NCBI RefSeq assembly: GCF_003346715.1
Contig: NZ_QQPQ01000021.1
Location: forward strand, 36,036 to 100,035
DNA length: 64,000 bases
Origin: Oceanispirochaeta sp. M1
Lineage (GTDB): Bacteria; Spirochaetota; Spirochaetia; DSM-2461
Reading direction: 5' to 3'
Below the pieces are notes generated by a model. The model searched no databases, was not told where the DNA came from, and saw only the letters and a list, made by a program, of their open reading frames with translations. Every line of letters starts with the position of its first letter. The first letter of the stretch is position 1. Positions 1 to 8,432 of the stretch are shown one piece after another. Made by a program: the position numbers and the translations under genes.

Positions 1-1
1 T

Positions 2-862
2 GATGATTTTAATATAACAGATTGTGAGATCTGTTTTTCTACAGTAAAAGTCACAAGGACTACTTATAGTGCTGCCGAGACAAGGCTGGGAGAAGAACCT
101 TTTAAAAGTATGAAGCAGGTCACTGACCGCTTTAATATCTGGCGCCGTGAAAACGGTGCAATCTTCCTGCAGCTGCCCGAGGTTAAAATCCGTGTTGCCG
201 AAGACGGGGAGATCAGAATATCACCCATCGAGGAATATGCCAGTCGAGACCTGGTGGCGGAAGCCATGATGATGACCGGATTCCATTGTGCACGTTTTGC
301 CAGGGATGAAGGGGTCCCCATACCCTATGTTGTACAGCCTGCTCCCGAGGGAGATCTTCCCGAGACATCCAAAGACGATCCGGCTTCCATGGTACAGCTC
401 AGAAGATTTATGAAACGCAGTCAGACTACTACAATCGGCGGTCCCCACAGCGGAATGGGTCTTCCGGTCTATACACGTGCCACCAGCCCGCTGAGGCGCT
501 ACTCCGACCTCCTTGTTCAGCAGCAGATCCGTCTCTATCTGGCAGGTCAGCCTCTTTTGAGTGAAGAGGATATCCTTGAGGGAACCGCGTCCTGTGAATC
601 AGTCACCGGAAGGGTCAGTCTTAGTGAACGGTCATCCAATCTGCATTGGAAGCTTGTTTATCTCTCAGAGAATCCGGACTGGGAGGGTGAAGGGATCATT
701 GTGGGCCGCTCTGACAAGCAGATGGTTTTGCAGATTCCTTCTCTTGCCCTTGAAACAAGGATAGCACTCAAGGAAAAATTAGCCCTCAACAGCAGAGTCA
801 CTGTTGCAGCGGAGCGGGTAGATGTACCCGCTCAGCAGGTACAGTTTAAGGTCAGGGATTGA
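2..862 (+). CDS. RNB-domain ribonuclease (RNase II/R family), 3' part
   Basis: The reading frame is open from the left edge of the window, so the 5' part of the gene lies outside; the first internal ATG is at 110 but is not the real start. The visible 286 residues hold the end of the RNB catalytic domain. The diagnostic stretch ATSPLRRYSDLL near residue 160 corresponds to the RNB-family TSPxRRYxDL motif that shapes the exonuclease active site. The last ~70 residues look like a beta-rich OB/S1-type RNA-binding end. By family this would be a 3'-to-5' exoribonuclease acting in RNA turnover. Whether it is RNase R, RNase II or a divergent spirochaetal member cannot be decided without the N-terminus. 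A secreted-protein gene follows 23 bp downstream on the same strand. Confidence 0.85.
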   Translation, partial: DDFNITDCEICFSTVKVTRTTYSAAETRLGEEPFKSMKQVTDRFNIWRRENGAIFLQLPEVKIRVAEDGEIRISPIEEYASRDLVAEAMMMTGFHCARFARDEGVPIPYVVQPAPEGDLPETSKDDPASMVQLRRFMKRSQTTTIGGPHSGMGLPVYTRATSPLRRYSDLLVQQQIRLYLAGQPLLSEEDILEGTASCESVTGRVSLSERSSNLHWKLVYLSENPDWEGEGIIVGRSDKQMVLQIPSLALETRIALKEKLALNSRVTVAAERVDVPAQQVQFKVRD

Positions 863-885
863 TTTGCGGACTGTGAGGGGGTAAT

Positions 886-1446
886 ATGAAGATCATGAAA
901 GCGGTCCTGCCTGTTTTTCTTTTATGTCTGATACTCCCACTGACGGCTCAGGAAAGGGTCTCTTTTCCCGGTAATCTGGAATATGATCCCTTCTATGCTG
1001 TTCAGGTAGAGGATAGTGACGGTAATAATTACACCCTGAATAATGCCAGTTATCTCAGTCCCGAAGGGGAGAATAAGTACTTTGTATGGTTCAGACGGGG
1101 AACAGACCGGGGGCTTGCTGAATATCCTCTGGATCTCTATAAGGTCTCCCGTTTCGAGCTGACCGGCAACTATGAAGTGTATCCCGACGGCTATACACCC
1201 TGCAGGGTGGAGCTCAGTTCGGGTGACAGTTTTGACGGATTTCTGGATACCAGCGGCTATCTGGGAGGGATGGACCCCGACTTCGGTGTCTATGCCCGGA
1301 TCTATCTGCAGTATAACGGTGTGAAGAGTGTTGAGTTTCTTCATGACGGAACTTATATGCGCTGCCCCTTCTGCGGAGCTCTTTTCTATGATGACGGGAT
1401 AATAGAATGTCCCTTTGACAGGACTCCTCTGGAATCCCAGAACTGA
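886..1446 (+). CDS. Secreted protein of unknown function with C-terminal Cys cluster
   Basis: 186 residues starting at an ATG preceded by a GAGGGGG ribosome binding site. Residues 1-21 form a clear signal peptide (basic start, leucine-rich core, LTAQ cleavage region), so the protein is exported. The middle is rich in acidic and aromatic residues and looks beta-structured. The C-terminus carries CPFCG then CPFDRTP, three cysteines resembling a broken zinc ribbon; in an exported protein these could form disulfides or bind metal. It directly follows the ribonuclease gene and may be cotranscribed. I do not recognise the family. Confidence 0.75.
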   Translation: MKIMKAVLPVFLLCLILPLTAQERVSFPGNLEYDPFYAVQVEDSDGNNYTLNNASYLSPEGENKYFVWFRRGTDRGLAEYPLDLYKVSRFELTGNYEVYPDGYTPCRVELSSGDSFDGFLDTSGYLGGMDPDFGVYARIYLQYNGVKSVEFLHDGTYMRCPFCGALFYDDGIIECPFDRTPLESQN

Positions 1447-1455
1447 AATAAACCT

Positions 1456-2715
1456 TTATATCTTTTCTACCTCTTCACCATGCCAGGCATAGGATGAAGG
1501 AATTCCCAGTTTTCTGAAAGCGCAGAGCCATTTATATCCCGAAATCCTCTGATCAGGAAAGAAAAATACGTAGAGTGTTTTTTCATGATAGAACTCCAGT
1601 TTCTGCCGGGTCATCACGTGTACCCCATTCATTTCGTCAAAGGGGATTAGACGAATATCTCCCTTTTCAGGTTTCAGCATCACATGGTCTTTGAACAGAG
1701 CCATGGAACCCTTTTTTGTCCATATCTGAAGAGGGGCCATTCTGAATCCGGTTTTAATTTCGATCTCAGTATCCAGCATAAAGGGTCGTTCTGAGTCCTC
1801 TGCCTTATAGGACGCCAGCATCTGGGGGAGCACTTTTTCCTGCCACTTATTCCATTCCATAATGGTTTTATGTCCGGCTGCGGGAGACTCTGATTTTTCA
1901 GAATCTTTGTAGCTGAACTGATACTGATCATCAAGTGTGCCCTTATATCCGCAGGATGTGCAGCTTATGCTGTTCCCCTGGGATTTCAGGGTCGCTATAC
2001 CGCGGCAGGAGGGGCATATAAAGAGAATATCTTCCAGGTATTCCGCTTTTTTTTCAGATTTATAGACCCATCCCCTTTCGGGGATTGTTAAATCCATATC
2101 CTGATAGTTGAGTACCTTCTCTAATTTCTCAAAGATGCTGTCCGGATCCAGAGCCTTGATCTCTTTGCTGTCAGTAAAAAGGGGGTGAATCGTAAGCTCC
2201 ATCGGTCCCTTCCGTTTGCCTGTCCCCCAGCGGGGATAAACTGCAGATCCTCCGGCAAAAATAGGCACATAAACCGGTATTTTAAGCAGTTTGATCAGTT
2301 TGGCGGTTGAGTAGAAGAGAGGCATACTGCCTCCGTCCCAACTCATCTGACCTTCTGGATAAACACAGATATTTTTCTTTTTGTTTTTCAGATCCATCAT
2401 ATGACGGATGGCTCCCAGATCACTTTTTGCTTTGGCTTTGGGGAATATTCCGATAAGGGACAAGAGGAATCCCACAATAGGTTTTCTGAAATGAGATTCG
2501 GACCCCATACAGTGCAACGGGTCCGGGAAGAGTATAGTTAAAATAGCAGAATCCCACATCATTATATGGTTGGGGAGAAGAAGGTAGGGAGCCTTCATTT
2601 CTTTAATTATTTCAGGATTTGTAATTTTCACTGGATAGAATATTTTAAACCAGACCCCTGCAGTGTATTTCATAAAAAGGTAAATACCTTTGTTGAAAAC
2701 CTTAGCGCGTTTCAC
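1456..2715 (-). CDS. PlsC-like 1-acyl-glycerol-3-phosphate acyltransferase family protein with zinc ribbon
   Basis: 419 residues. The acyltransferase signature H-x4-D is present as NHIMMWD (H50, D55), and the substrate-binding YPEG motif is at residues 119-122, as in PlsC-type lysophospholipid acyltransferases that make phosphatidic acid at the inner membrane. The protein is much longer than a usual PlsC (~240 aa). Beyond the acyltransferase domain it has a C-x2-C/C-x2-C zinc ribbon (C234, C237, C252, C255) and a ~140-residue C-terminal domain I cannot assign. It lies 11 bp downstream of a small unknown gene on the same strand, with gpsA upstream, so glycerophospholipid synthesis is a reasonable context. 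The exact acceptor is unknown. Confidence 0.8.
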   Translation of the reverse strand: MKRAKVFNKGIYLFMKYTAGVWFKIFYPVKITNPEIIKEMKAPYLLLPNHIMMWDSAILTILFPDPLHCMGSESHFRKPIVGFLLSLIGIFPKAKAKSDLGAIRHMMDLKNKKKNICVYPEGQMSWDGGSMPLFYSTAKLIKLLKIPVYVPIFAGGSAVYPRWGTGKRKGPMELTIHPLFTDSKEIKALDPDSIFEKLEKVLNYQDMDLTIPERGWVYKSEKKAEYLEDILFICPSCRGIATLKSQGNSISCTSCGYKGTLDDQYQFSYKDSEKSESPAAGHKTIMEWNKWQEKVLPQMLASYKAEDSERPFMLDTEIEIKTGFRMAPLQIWTKKGSMALFKDHVMLKPEKGDIRLIPFDEMNGVHVMTRQKLEFYHEKTLYVFFFPDQRISGYKWLCAFRKLGIPSSYAWHGEEVEKI

Positions 2716-2726
2716 TCAATACCTCT

Positions 2727-3131
2727 TTAAAATTCGAAGTCCTCGGGAAGAGGGTTGTAATGCATATCAATATCATCGATGGTCCATCCCTCCGGGAGGC
2801 AGAAGTTTAATTTAATGTCTGCAAGTTCCTTTGGGGATATCTCATCACCATGGTAGATTACAAATTTCTTCTTTCTGAATAAATATACCACACGACCCCT
2901 GGGGATTGAATCGTATTCTGAACGGAAACTGGGAGGTAGTTTATCAAGTACACCCTTTTTATTCATAAGAAACCAGGCCGCATAATGACCTACTTTGTAA
3001 TCCACAGATATGGATGTGATCATACCCTGGGTGACAGGAGCTGATTCTGAATAATAAAGGGAGTCCTGATAACTCCAGAAGATGCCGACCCTGGGTTCGG
3101 GGTCCAGAGGTAGAAATGGAAATTCACTCAC
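2727..3131 (-). CDS. Conserved-looking hypothetical protein, 134 aa
   Basis: The gene starts at GTG and overlaps the stop of the upstream gene in a GTGA arrangement, which supports translational coupling. GGAG lies about 10 bases before the GTG, inside the upstream gene. The protein has no signal peptide or membrane segment. It is rich in aromatic residues and ends with an acidic tail. No family is recognised. It sits between a secreted protein and the PlsC-like gene in what looks like one transcription unit with gpsA. Confidence 0.65.
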   Translation of the reverse strand: MSEFPFLPLDPEPRVGIFWSYQDSLYYSESAPVTQGMITSISVDYKVGHYAAWFLMNKKGVLDKLPPSFRSEYDSIPRGRVVYLFRKKKFVIYHGDEISPKELADIKLNFCLPEGWTIDDIDMHYNPLPEDFEF

Positions 3132-4378
3132 CGCGGCAGATCTCCTTTGCCTCTGAAAAGATCAGGAAAACTTCTTTCAATACTTCTGCGGAAGAAGTAG
3201 TTCTTTTCGCAGAGGATATACCCTCTTTTCCATTCCTCATGCAGTTTTATTTCTTCTTCACTTAAATCTCTATATTCAAGAGCTTCTGTTTTTTCGGGAA
3301 GCAGTCTGCATGAGACTGAGAGCAGATTGTGCTGAATCCCGGGAAGTTTCAGAAAATCAAGAAGAGATCCTTCGGGAAGCATCTCATTTTTCAGTACCAG
3401 CTGAAGGGGGTATACTCTGGGTGAAAGTGCTCTGTCCATTCCCGGCAGATGGGGAAGAGCTGCAGGAAATCCGCTCTGTATGGGGAATGACCTGGCCGGA
3501 AAGAAGGCGAAAAGATTATTTCTATATGTTTCTTCCAAAAAGAAATCATCCTGTTCAACTATTCTGTGATTAAGTAGCTGGTCTATATAAATAGCGGCTG
3601 CCTGTCTGATCCCTTCCCGGCCCGTCAGAAAGCCCGGGTCATAGGGCGAAACACATCCAGACAGAGATGCCAGTATGCTTAGAAAAAGATCGGGGTGTAG
3701 TTTGTGGCCCGATGGGAGTACCAGGGTATCAGTGACCTGACCCCGTGACGGGGTCATTGTACTCTGAAGAATAAAGGCTACGGTTTTTTCCGCCTCATAG
3801 GGAAGGGAGGCATTCTGAAACTGAAGCACGAAGTCCGGCATCAGATCACCCGTCATCTGGCGGTGAATCAGCTCATCAGCAATACTGATAACTTCTCTTA
3901 TTTCGACCTCTACCTTATGAAGTGAACTCCATACCCTTATCTGATCTTTAATACAATTCAGTCCGGGCTCGGTCCAGAGTAAGTAATTATTCTTTTCAAC
4001 GGATGTCCCATAAACTTCTATACGCCTGGGATCATGGTAGACCGAATTATTCAGAGTCAGTTCCCAGCTGTTGTCAGCAGCGGCTCTCAGATTCGAGGTT
4101 CTGAGATTCTCCAGCTCTTCGTTCAGGAAGATATCTCCAGAAGGAATCATTATTCTGATGCCTTCTATCTCACTCATTAAAGGCAGCAGTTCCATAAAGG
4201 GTATCGCAGTGAATCCTATACGGCTTTCATCATTATCGGAGAATTTAACCTGAAGAGATTCCAGGTCTTCCTGATGATAGCTGTGCCAGAGAATATCATT
4301 AAAATAAATATCCAGAGAAAAGAGGGGGGAAGAGACCATTACAAGAAGTAGGATGATGACAGAACGGCTCATTTTCAT
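3128..4378 (-). CDS. Secreted protein of unknown function, ~416 aa
   Basis: The ORF can start at 4420, but the signal peptide (MKMSRSVIILLLVMV, cleavage near SPLFS) fits a start at the ATG at 4378 or 4372. An AAGGA lies about 14 bases before the ATG at 4378, which is a little far, so the choice is tentative. The mature part contains alternating beta-like segments and a Ser/Pro-rich middle with no recognised motif. The 3' end overlaps the next gene by four bases and gpsA ends 14-56 bp upstream depending on the start, so these genes are probably cotranscribed. It could be a spirochaete-specific periplasmic protein; function unknown. Confidence 0.7.
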   Translation of the reverse strand: MKMSRSVIILLLVMVSSPLFSLDIYFNDILWHSYHQEDLESLQVKFSDNDESRIGFTAIPFMELLPLMSEIEGIRIMIPSGDIFLNEELENLRTSNLRAAADNSWELTLNNSVYHDPRRIEVYGTSVEKNNYLLWTEPGLNCIKDQIRVWSSLHKVEVEIREVISIADELIHRQMTGDLMPDFVLQFQNASLPYEAEKTVAFILQSTMTPSRGQVTDTLVLPSGHKLHPDLFLSILASLSGCVSPYDPGFLTGREGIRQAAAIYIDQLLNHRIVEQDDFFLEETYRNNLFAFFPARSFPIQSGFPAALPHLPGMDRALSPRVYPLQLVLKNEMLPEGSLLDFLKLPGIQHNLLSVSCRLLPEKTEALEYRDLSEEEIKLHEEWKRGYILCEKNYFFRRSIERSFPDLFRGKGDLPR

Positions 4379-4434
4379 TTCATGAAATTGTATCCTTAAC
4401 GCCATTACCTGGCAAGTCAATCTTGAAAAAAGGG

Positions 4435-5481
4435 TTAGCTTAAAAAGAGGTTTATGGCTTGTTCGGGTTGTAGCTCTCTGTTCAGGATTGAATAAACCAG
4501 CTGGATTATGGGCAGCTTCAGGTTGTATTTTTCTCCCAGAAGTACAGCATACTGTGCGGCAATTGCCCCTTCAGGGAGGTAGCCGATGCTCCCGATATTT
4601 TCTATCAGGTCATTAATGCCTTTGTACTTTTCATGAATTCTTTTCAGTACGATGTCCCGTCCAAAACGTCTGTTTCTTCCGTACTGGGAACGGCAGGTTA
4701 CATCCAGGTCTCCTACACCCGCAATGGATGTGAAGGTTTCAGGGTGTGTGGATCCAAGGCTTTTTCCAAGGAGCTGGATCTCGTTAAGTCCTGCCGCAAA
4801 GAGGAATGATTCTGTGTTGTCTCCCACCCGATCAGTAGTCTCTTTGAGGGCATCCAGAATCCCGAAGGCTATGGCCACAACATTTTTCAGAGCGGCGCAG
4901 GTCTGCACACCCACCACATCCAGTGAGGAGAAAAGCCGTGTATTGGGTGAGCTAAGAAGTTCTCTGAACTCAATGGAGTTTCTGGGATTGACGGAAGCGG
5001 AGATGAGTCCGGTAATCTTTCCGGCACCGATCTCTTCGGCATGGCTTGGTCCTGAAATATATACAAGATTACCCTTGTAGAAACCGGGAAGATAATTTTC
5101 CATGGTTTCCAGAATAAACTGGGGGCCGTTCCTGCCGGGGGCGAATCCCTTGGTTATTGTGGCAATCAGGGTTTCCCCTTCAAGTATGTTGGGAACAGAA
5201 AGAATCTGCTTCAGCGTATCCACCAGGAACAGTGAGGGAGTGGCAAGGATCAGGTAATCTTTTCCCGTTGCTGCCTCTACAATATCTGTGGTTGCTCTTA
5301 CAGAAGGGGGAATTGTAACTCCCGGAAGAAAATCACAGTTCTCCCGTTTTTCATTGATGTCCCGGGCGCCCTCTTCGGTAAAGCTCCAGATTGTTGTATC
5401 CAGATTTTTCTGACCAAGTATTTTTGCGATGGCCGAGCCGAAGGCTCCAGCACCGATAATTCCGATTTTTTTATCACTCAT
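4435..5481 (-). CDS. gpsA: NAD(P)+-dependent glycerol-3-phosphate dehydrogenase
   Basis: 348 residues, the usual length for GpsA. The N-terminal Rossmann motif GAGAFG is at residues 10-15. The family signatures for the catalytic lysine region (AALKNVVAIAFG) and the C-terminal GVGDLDVTC and GRNRRFG blocks are all present. It reduces dihydroxyacetone phosphate to sn-glycerol-3-phosphate in the cytoplasm, supplying the backbone for phospholipids. The start is supported by an AAGGAAGGAAA site upstream of the ATG. The PlsC-like acyltransferase lies downstream on the same strand, consistent with a phospholipid role. Confidence 0.95.
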   Translation of the reverse strand: MSDKKIGIIGAGAFGSAIAKILGQKNLDTTIWSFTEEGARDINEKRENCDFLPGVTIPPSVRATTDIVEAATGKDYLILATPSLFLVDTLKQILSVPNILEGETLIATITKGFAPGRNGPQFILETMENYLPGFYKGNLVYISGPSHAEEIGAGKITGLISASVNPRNSIEFRELLSSPNTRLFSSLDVVGVQTCAALKNVVAIAFGILDALKETTDRVGDNTESFLFAAGLNEIQLLGKSLGSTHPETFTSIAGVGDLDVTCRSQYGRNRRFGRDIVLKRIHEKYKGINDLIENIGSIGYLPEGAIAAQYAVLLGEKYNLKLPIIQLVYSILNRELQPEQAINLFLS

Positions 5482-5556
5482 AATATTTCCTTCCTTGATT
5501 CTCTATTGGGTCCCCGATTGGAAACCCTGTCTTTCATTCCGGTATTGCCCTGCCTG

Positions 5557-6288
5557 TCAGGACCTGTACCGGAGAGTATAGTTTATGTCTTCCTTATGAA
5601 GCAGGAGTTTGACAAGGGGGAGAGAGATTCTCATTGTAGAATTGTTCAGTTTCTGTCCTCCTGTCTGTTCCACGATGGTACCATCCACCGTAATAAGGAG
5701 TTTCAGTGAGGCTGTCCTTATGAGAGACTTCAATGCACTCTCGGTAATTCCTTCACTGTCGTCAAATATAAAGAGCAGCATTTCGGTATATTCTGCCTCG
5801 CTGATATTGTTTTCGGGTAGAAAGTACTGAAATCCAGGGTCTTGAAGCATGGGGAAAAGCTGAAAGATCTGATCAAAATTATCATCGTTGATTCTTATAT
5901 CCAGCTGCCGCATTCCGCCGCCCAGTTCTGTATAACGGAGTATGTTGTTATCTGAGGCCCCTCGGGCAGACATAAAGAGTTCTTCAATATGGTTGAATCT
6001 TAATGAACCCGTGAACTGTCCTTCTCCAGGTGATTCAACCTGGATATCCGTGAAAAAGGGATTCTGGGCTATTTCCGCAGCAATTGAATCGGCTTCAAGG
6101 CGGTCTCTCCCGCCTGCTCCTGAATTACTCAGGTCTGTCAGATCCTGAAGGGTTGTCAGGAAGAATGGTTCAAGATAAACACCGTTTTCAACAGTGCCTG
6201 ATCCATCCTTGTTCAGATTGATCTGTTGATCAACGGCACAGGAATAGAGAAATGAAGATAGAGATAGAAGTATGATGAGTTTCTTCAG
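5557..6288 (-). CDS. Lipoprotein of unknown function, apparent CTG start
   Basis: Read from a CTG at 6288, the frame gives 243 residues beginning with a classic lipoprotein signal: MKKLIILLSL, then FLYSC with the acylated cysteine at residue 17. GGAG lies 8 bases before this CTG, and an in-frame TAA sits only one codon upstream of it. No in-frame ATG, GTG or TTG exists until 5973, which is about 105 codons inside the protein and would remove the signal sequence and a conserved-looking region. The mature N-terminus (DQQINLNKDGSGT) resembles small bacterial lipoproteins of beta-rich fold. The gene lies upstream of gpsA on the same strand, 75 bp away. The function is unknown. The alternative explanation is a sequence error near the start. 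Confidence 0.75.
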   Translation of the reverse strand: MKKLIILLSLSSFLYSCAVDQQINLNKDGSGTVENGVYLEPFFLTTLQDLTDLSNSGAGGRDRLEADSIAAEIAQNPFFTDIQVESPGEGQFTGSLRFNHIEELFMSARGASDNNILRYTELGGGMRQLDIRINDDNFDQIFQLFPMLQDPGFQYFLPENNISEAEYTEMLLFIFDDSEGITESALKSLIRTASLKLLITVDGTIVEQTGGQKLNNSTMRISLPLVKLLLHKEDINYTLRYRS

Positions 6289-6438
6289 TTTTTAGTCTCC
6301 TATTCTACAGGAGTAAATAACATCACTCCTGTGTCTGAATCAGTGAAGGCCCGGGGGCCTGATAGTAATAAAACAGACTTAGTCCTAAATGATACAATAA
6401 AGGATCGGGAAATAAAAGTGCCGGAATTGATCAGGTAT

Positions 6439-6466
6439 TTGTCCTTGGCTCTTAATGCACTATAAT
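6439..6466 (+). promoter_or_regulatory. Probable promoter of the IlvY-type regulator gene
   Basis: TTGTCC (6439-6444) and TATAAT (6461-6466) are separated by 16 bases. The start codon follows 29 bases after the -10 box, and GGGAG is present before it. The -10 box is perfect and the -35 box is fair. Confidence 0.5.
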
Positions 6467-6495
6467 AGGGTAATTTTACTAAGGGAGAACTCCCC

Positions 6496-7410
6496 ATGGA
6501 TATACGGGAATTGAAGCTGTTTCTTAAGCTTTCCGAGACTCTACACTATACAAAGACCAGCCATCTTATGGCAATCAGCCCATCCGCTTTAAGCAGAACC
6601 ATTCAGAGAATGGAAGATCAGGTGGGGCAGAAACTCTTTTTCAGAGATAACAGGGGAGTTGTTCTGACTCCGGCGGGAAGCCGGTTCCGGGAATATGCTC
6701 TGTCTGTTCTGGAGGATTGGCAGAAGCTTCAGAATGATCTGTCTGAAGAGAGCCGTGACGTCAAGGGAGACCTGATTGTCTACAGTTCCGTAACGGGGTG
6801 TTATACAATTCTTCCCGATCTACTGGAAAAATCCCGTCTGAAGTATCCGGGTATTCATATAAATCTTAAAACAGGCTCCGCCGCCGATGCGGTCGCTTCC
6901 GTGATGAGCGGTCTGGCCGATCTTTCTGTAGCCGCCGAACCCGATTCTCTGCCCGAAAATCTTGTTTTTCTCAGCGTTACAAGTACGCCTCTGCAGTTGA
7001 TAGCTCCCGTAACGGAGTGTCATCTGACAGACCGTCTTCAGACCACAGGCACCGCCTGGTATGATCTTCCTCTTATTCTTCCCGAAAAGGGACTCTCCCG
7101 CAAAAGACTTGATCGTTTTTTCAAGGCGATGCAGATTCAACCTGAGGTCTATGCCGAGGTGGATGGTAATGAAGCCATCATTGCTCTGGTCAGCCTTGGT
7201 TTCGGTCTCGGAGTTGTCCCCTCTCTTGTCAGAGAAAACAGCCTTATCCAGGAAAAAATAAAAGTTCTTCCCGATGTCCTTGATCTGGAGCCCTACAATG
7301 TGGGGATCTGTGTAAACCGCCGTAAGAGTCAGACTCCCATATTGAGAGCCTTCACATCTCTGCTGTCCGGAGTAGACGGTGATTCTGATGAGGCCGGAGA
7401 TATTCTTTGA
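6496..7410 (+). CDS. ilvY: LysR-family regulator resembling IlvY
   Basis: 304 residues: an N-terminal winged helix-turn-helix (about 1-60) and a LysR substrate-binding domain. It resembles E. coli IlvY along its length, for example the opening MDIRELKLFLKLSE, the recognition region SPSALSRTIQRME, DNRGVVLTPAG, and the effector-domain stretch SVTGCYTILPDLLE followed by KTGSAADAV. IlvY activates ilvC in response to acetohydroxy acids, so a role in branched-chain amino acid control is the best guess; no ilv gene is in the window. Its stop codon overlaps the next regulator gene by one base (TGATG), implying that both are made together. Confidence 0.85.
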   Translation: MDIRELKLFLKLSETLHYTKTSHLMAISPSALSRTIQRMEDQVGQKLFFRDNRGVVLTPAGSRFREYALSVLEDWQKLQNDLSEESRDVKGDLIVYSSVTGCYTILPDLLEKSRLKYPGIHINLKTGSAADAVASVMSGLADLSVAAEPDSLPENLVFLSVTSTPLQLIAPVTECHLTDRLQTTGTAWYDLPLILPEKGLSRKRLDRFFKAMQIQPEVYAEVDGNEAIIALVSLGFGLGVVPSLVRENSLIQEKIKVLPDVLDLEPYNVGICVNRRKSQTPILRAFTSLLSGVDGDSDEAGDIL

Positions 7411-8432
7411 TGGAAAAAACAGACGCGAAGAGACTGCAGATCCTAAAAATCCTCTCAGAAGAAGACCAGCCTCTTTCAAGTCAGGTCATAAAGGAGCGCC
7501 TTCAGGAGCGGGGAACTGCCCTGAGTGAGCGTACTGTCCGTTTTCATATGCTTGCCCTCGACAAGGCCGGACTCACAGAGTACAAGGAAAAAAAAGGGCG
7601 CTACCTTACATCGGGCGGCCATAAGGAGATTGCCAGAAATCAGGTCTATGACCGGGTTGGTTTTCTCTCTTCCCGCATTGATGAGCTCTCTTATCAGATG
7701 AATTTCAACTGGAAAAAAAGGAAGGGGACCGTACTGGTTAATGTGAGTCTTGTTCCTCTGGAAAACTCATCAGTTGTCTATCATCTTATGGCTCCTGTAT
7801 TTGAATCAGGATTGACAATGGGACAGAAAGTGGCTGTCTTCCGTCCCGGTGAGAAAATCGGTGATACCGAGATCCCTCCCGGATATTTTGGACTGGGAAC
7901 GGTCTGTTCCATTACTCTGAACGGAGTCTTCTTAAAAAGCGGCATTCCTGTGACCTCTGTTTTTGGCGGACTTCTTGAGATCTCCGGAAGCCGTCCCGAC
8001 CGTTTTGCGGCAATCATCAACTACAACGGGACAAGCGTTGACCCCCTAGAAGTTTATATCAGCAGCGGAATGACCGACTGCCGGGGAGCTTCTGAGGCGG
8101 GGCATGGCTTTATCGGGGCCAGTTTTCGTGAGATTCCCGCCGGCAGTCTGGATCAGGTGACTGAAATACATGCAAAGCTGACCGAGATGGGGCTGGGTGG
8201 AATTCTCAAAATAGGCTATTCCGGGCATTCTCTGCTGGATATTCCGGTTGCCGACGGACGTATTGGTTTGATTACTGCGGGAGGACTAAATTCTATCTCC
8301 GCCCTGACGGAAGCTGATATTGCCGTTAAGTCAAAAGCCCTCTCAGGGATGATTGAATATGATCAGTTGATAATGTATACCGAGCTCTATGACGCCCTCA
8401 GTAAAATCCGGAATAAAAGTCAGTCTTTCTGA
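7410..8432 (+). CDS. NrpR-like regulator (winged helix + NrpR/DUF128 domain)
   Basis: About 340 residues from the ATG at 7410, which overlaps the ilvY stop by one base; a TTG one codon earlier is also in frame. Residues 5-70 form a winged helix of the type found in NrpR and RNase R-like HTH domains. The rest is one NrpR regulatory (DUF128) domain, with runs such as GTVLVNVSLV and GFIGASFREIP. In methanogens NrpR represses nitrogen-assimilation genes and is released by 2-oxoglutarate; family membership is by recognition and the ligand here is unknown. Its last 13 bases overlap the convergent phosphatase gene. Confidence 0.75.
   Translation: MEKTDAKRLQILKILSEEDQPLSSQVIKERLQERGTALSERTVRFHMLALDKAGLTEYKEKKGRYLTSGGHKEIARNQVYDRVGFLSSRIDELSYQMNFNWKKRKGTVLVNVSLVPLENSSVVYHLMAPVFESGLTMGQKVAVFRPGEKIGDTEIPPGYFGLGTVCSITLNGVFLKSGIPVTSVFGGLLEISGSRPDRFAAIINYNGTSVDPLEVYISSGMTDCRGASEAGHGFIGASFREIPAGSLDQVTEIHAKLTEMGLGGILKIGYSGHSLLDIPVADGRIGLITAGGLNSISALTEADIAVKSKALSGMIEYDQLIMYTELYDALSKIRNKSQSF

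Noticed and set aside
6820..7479. 219-codon minus-strand open frame
   Set aside because: Antisense to the IlvY-type gene, whose family match is strong.
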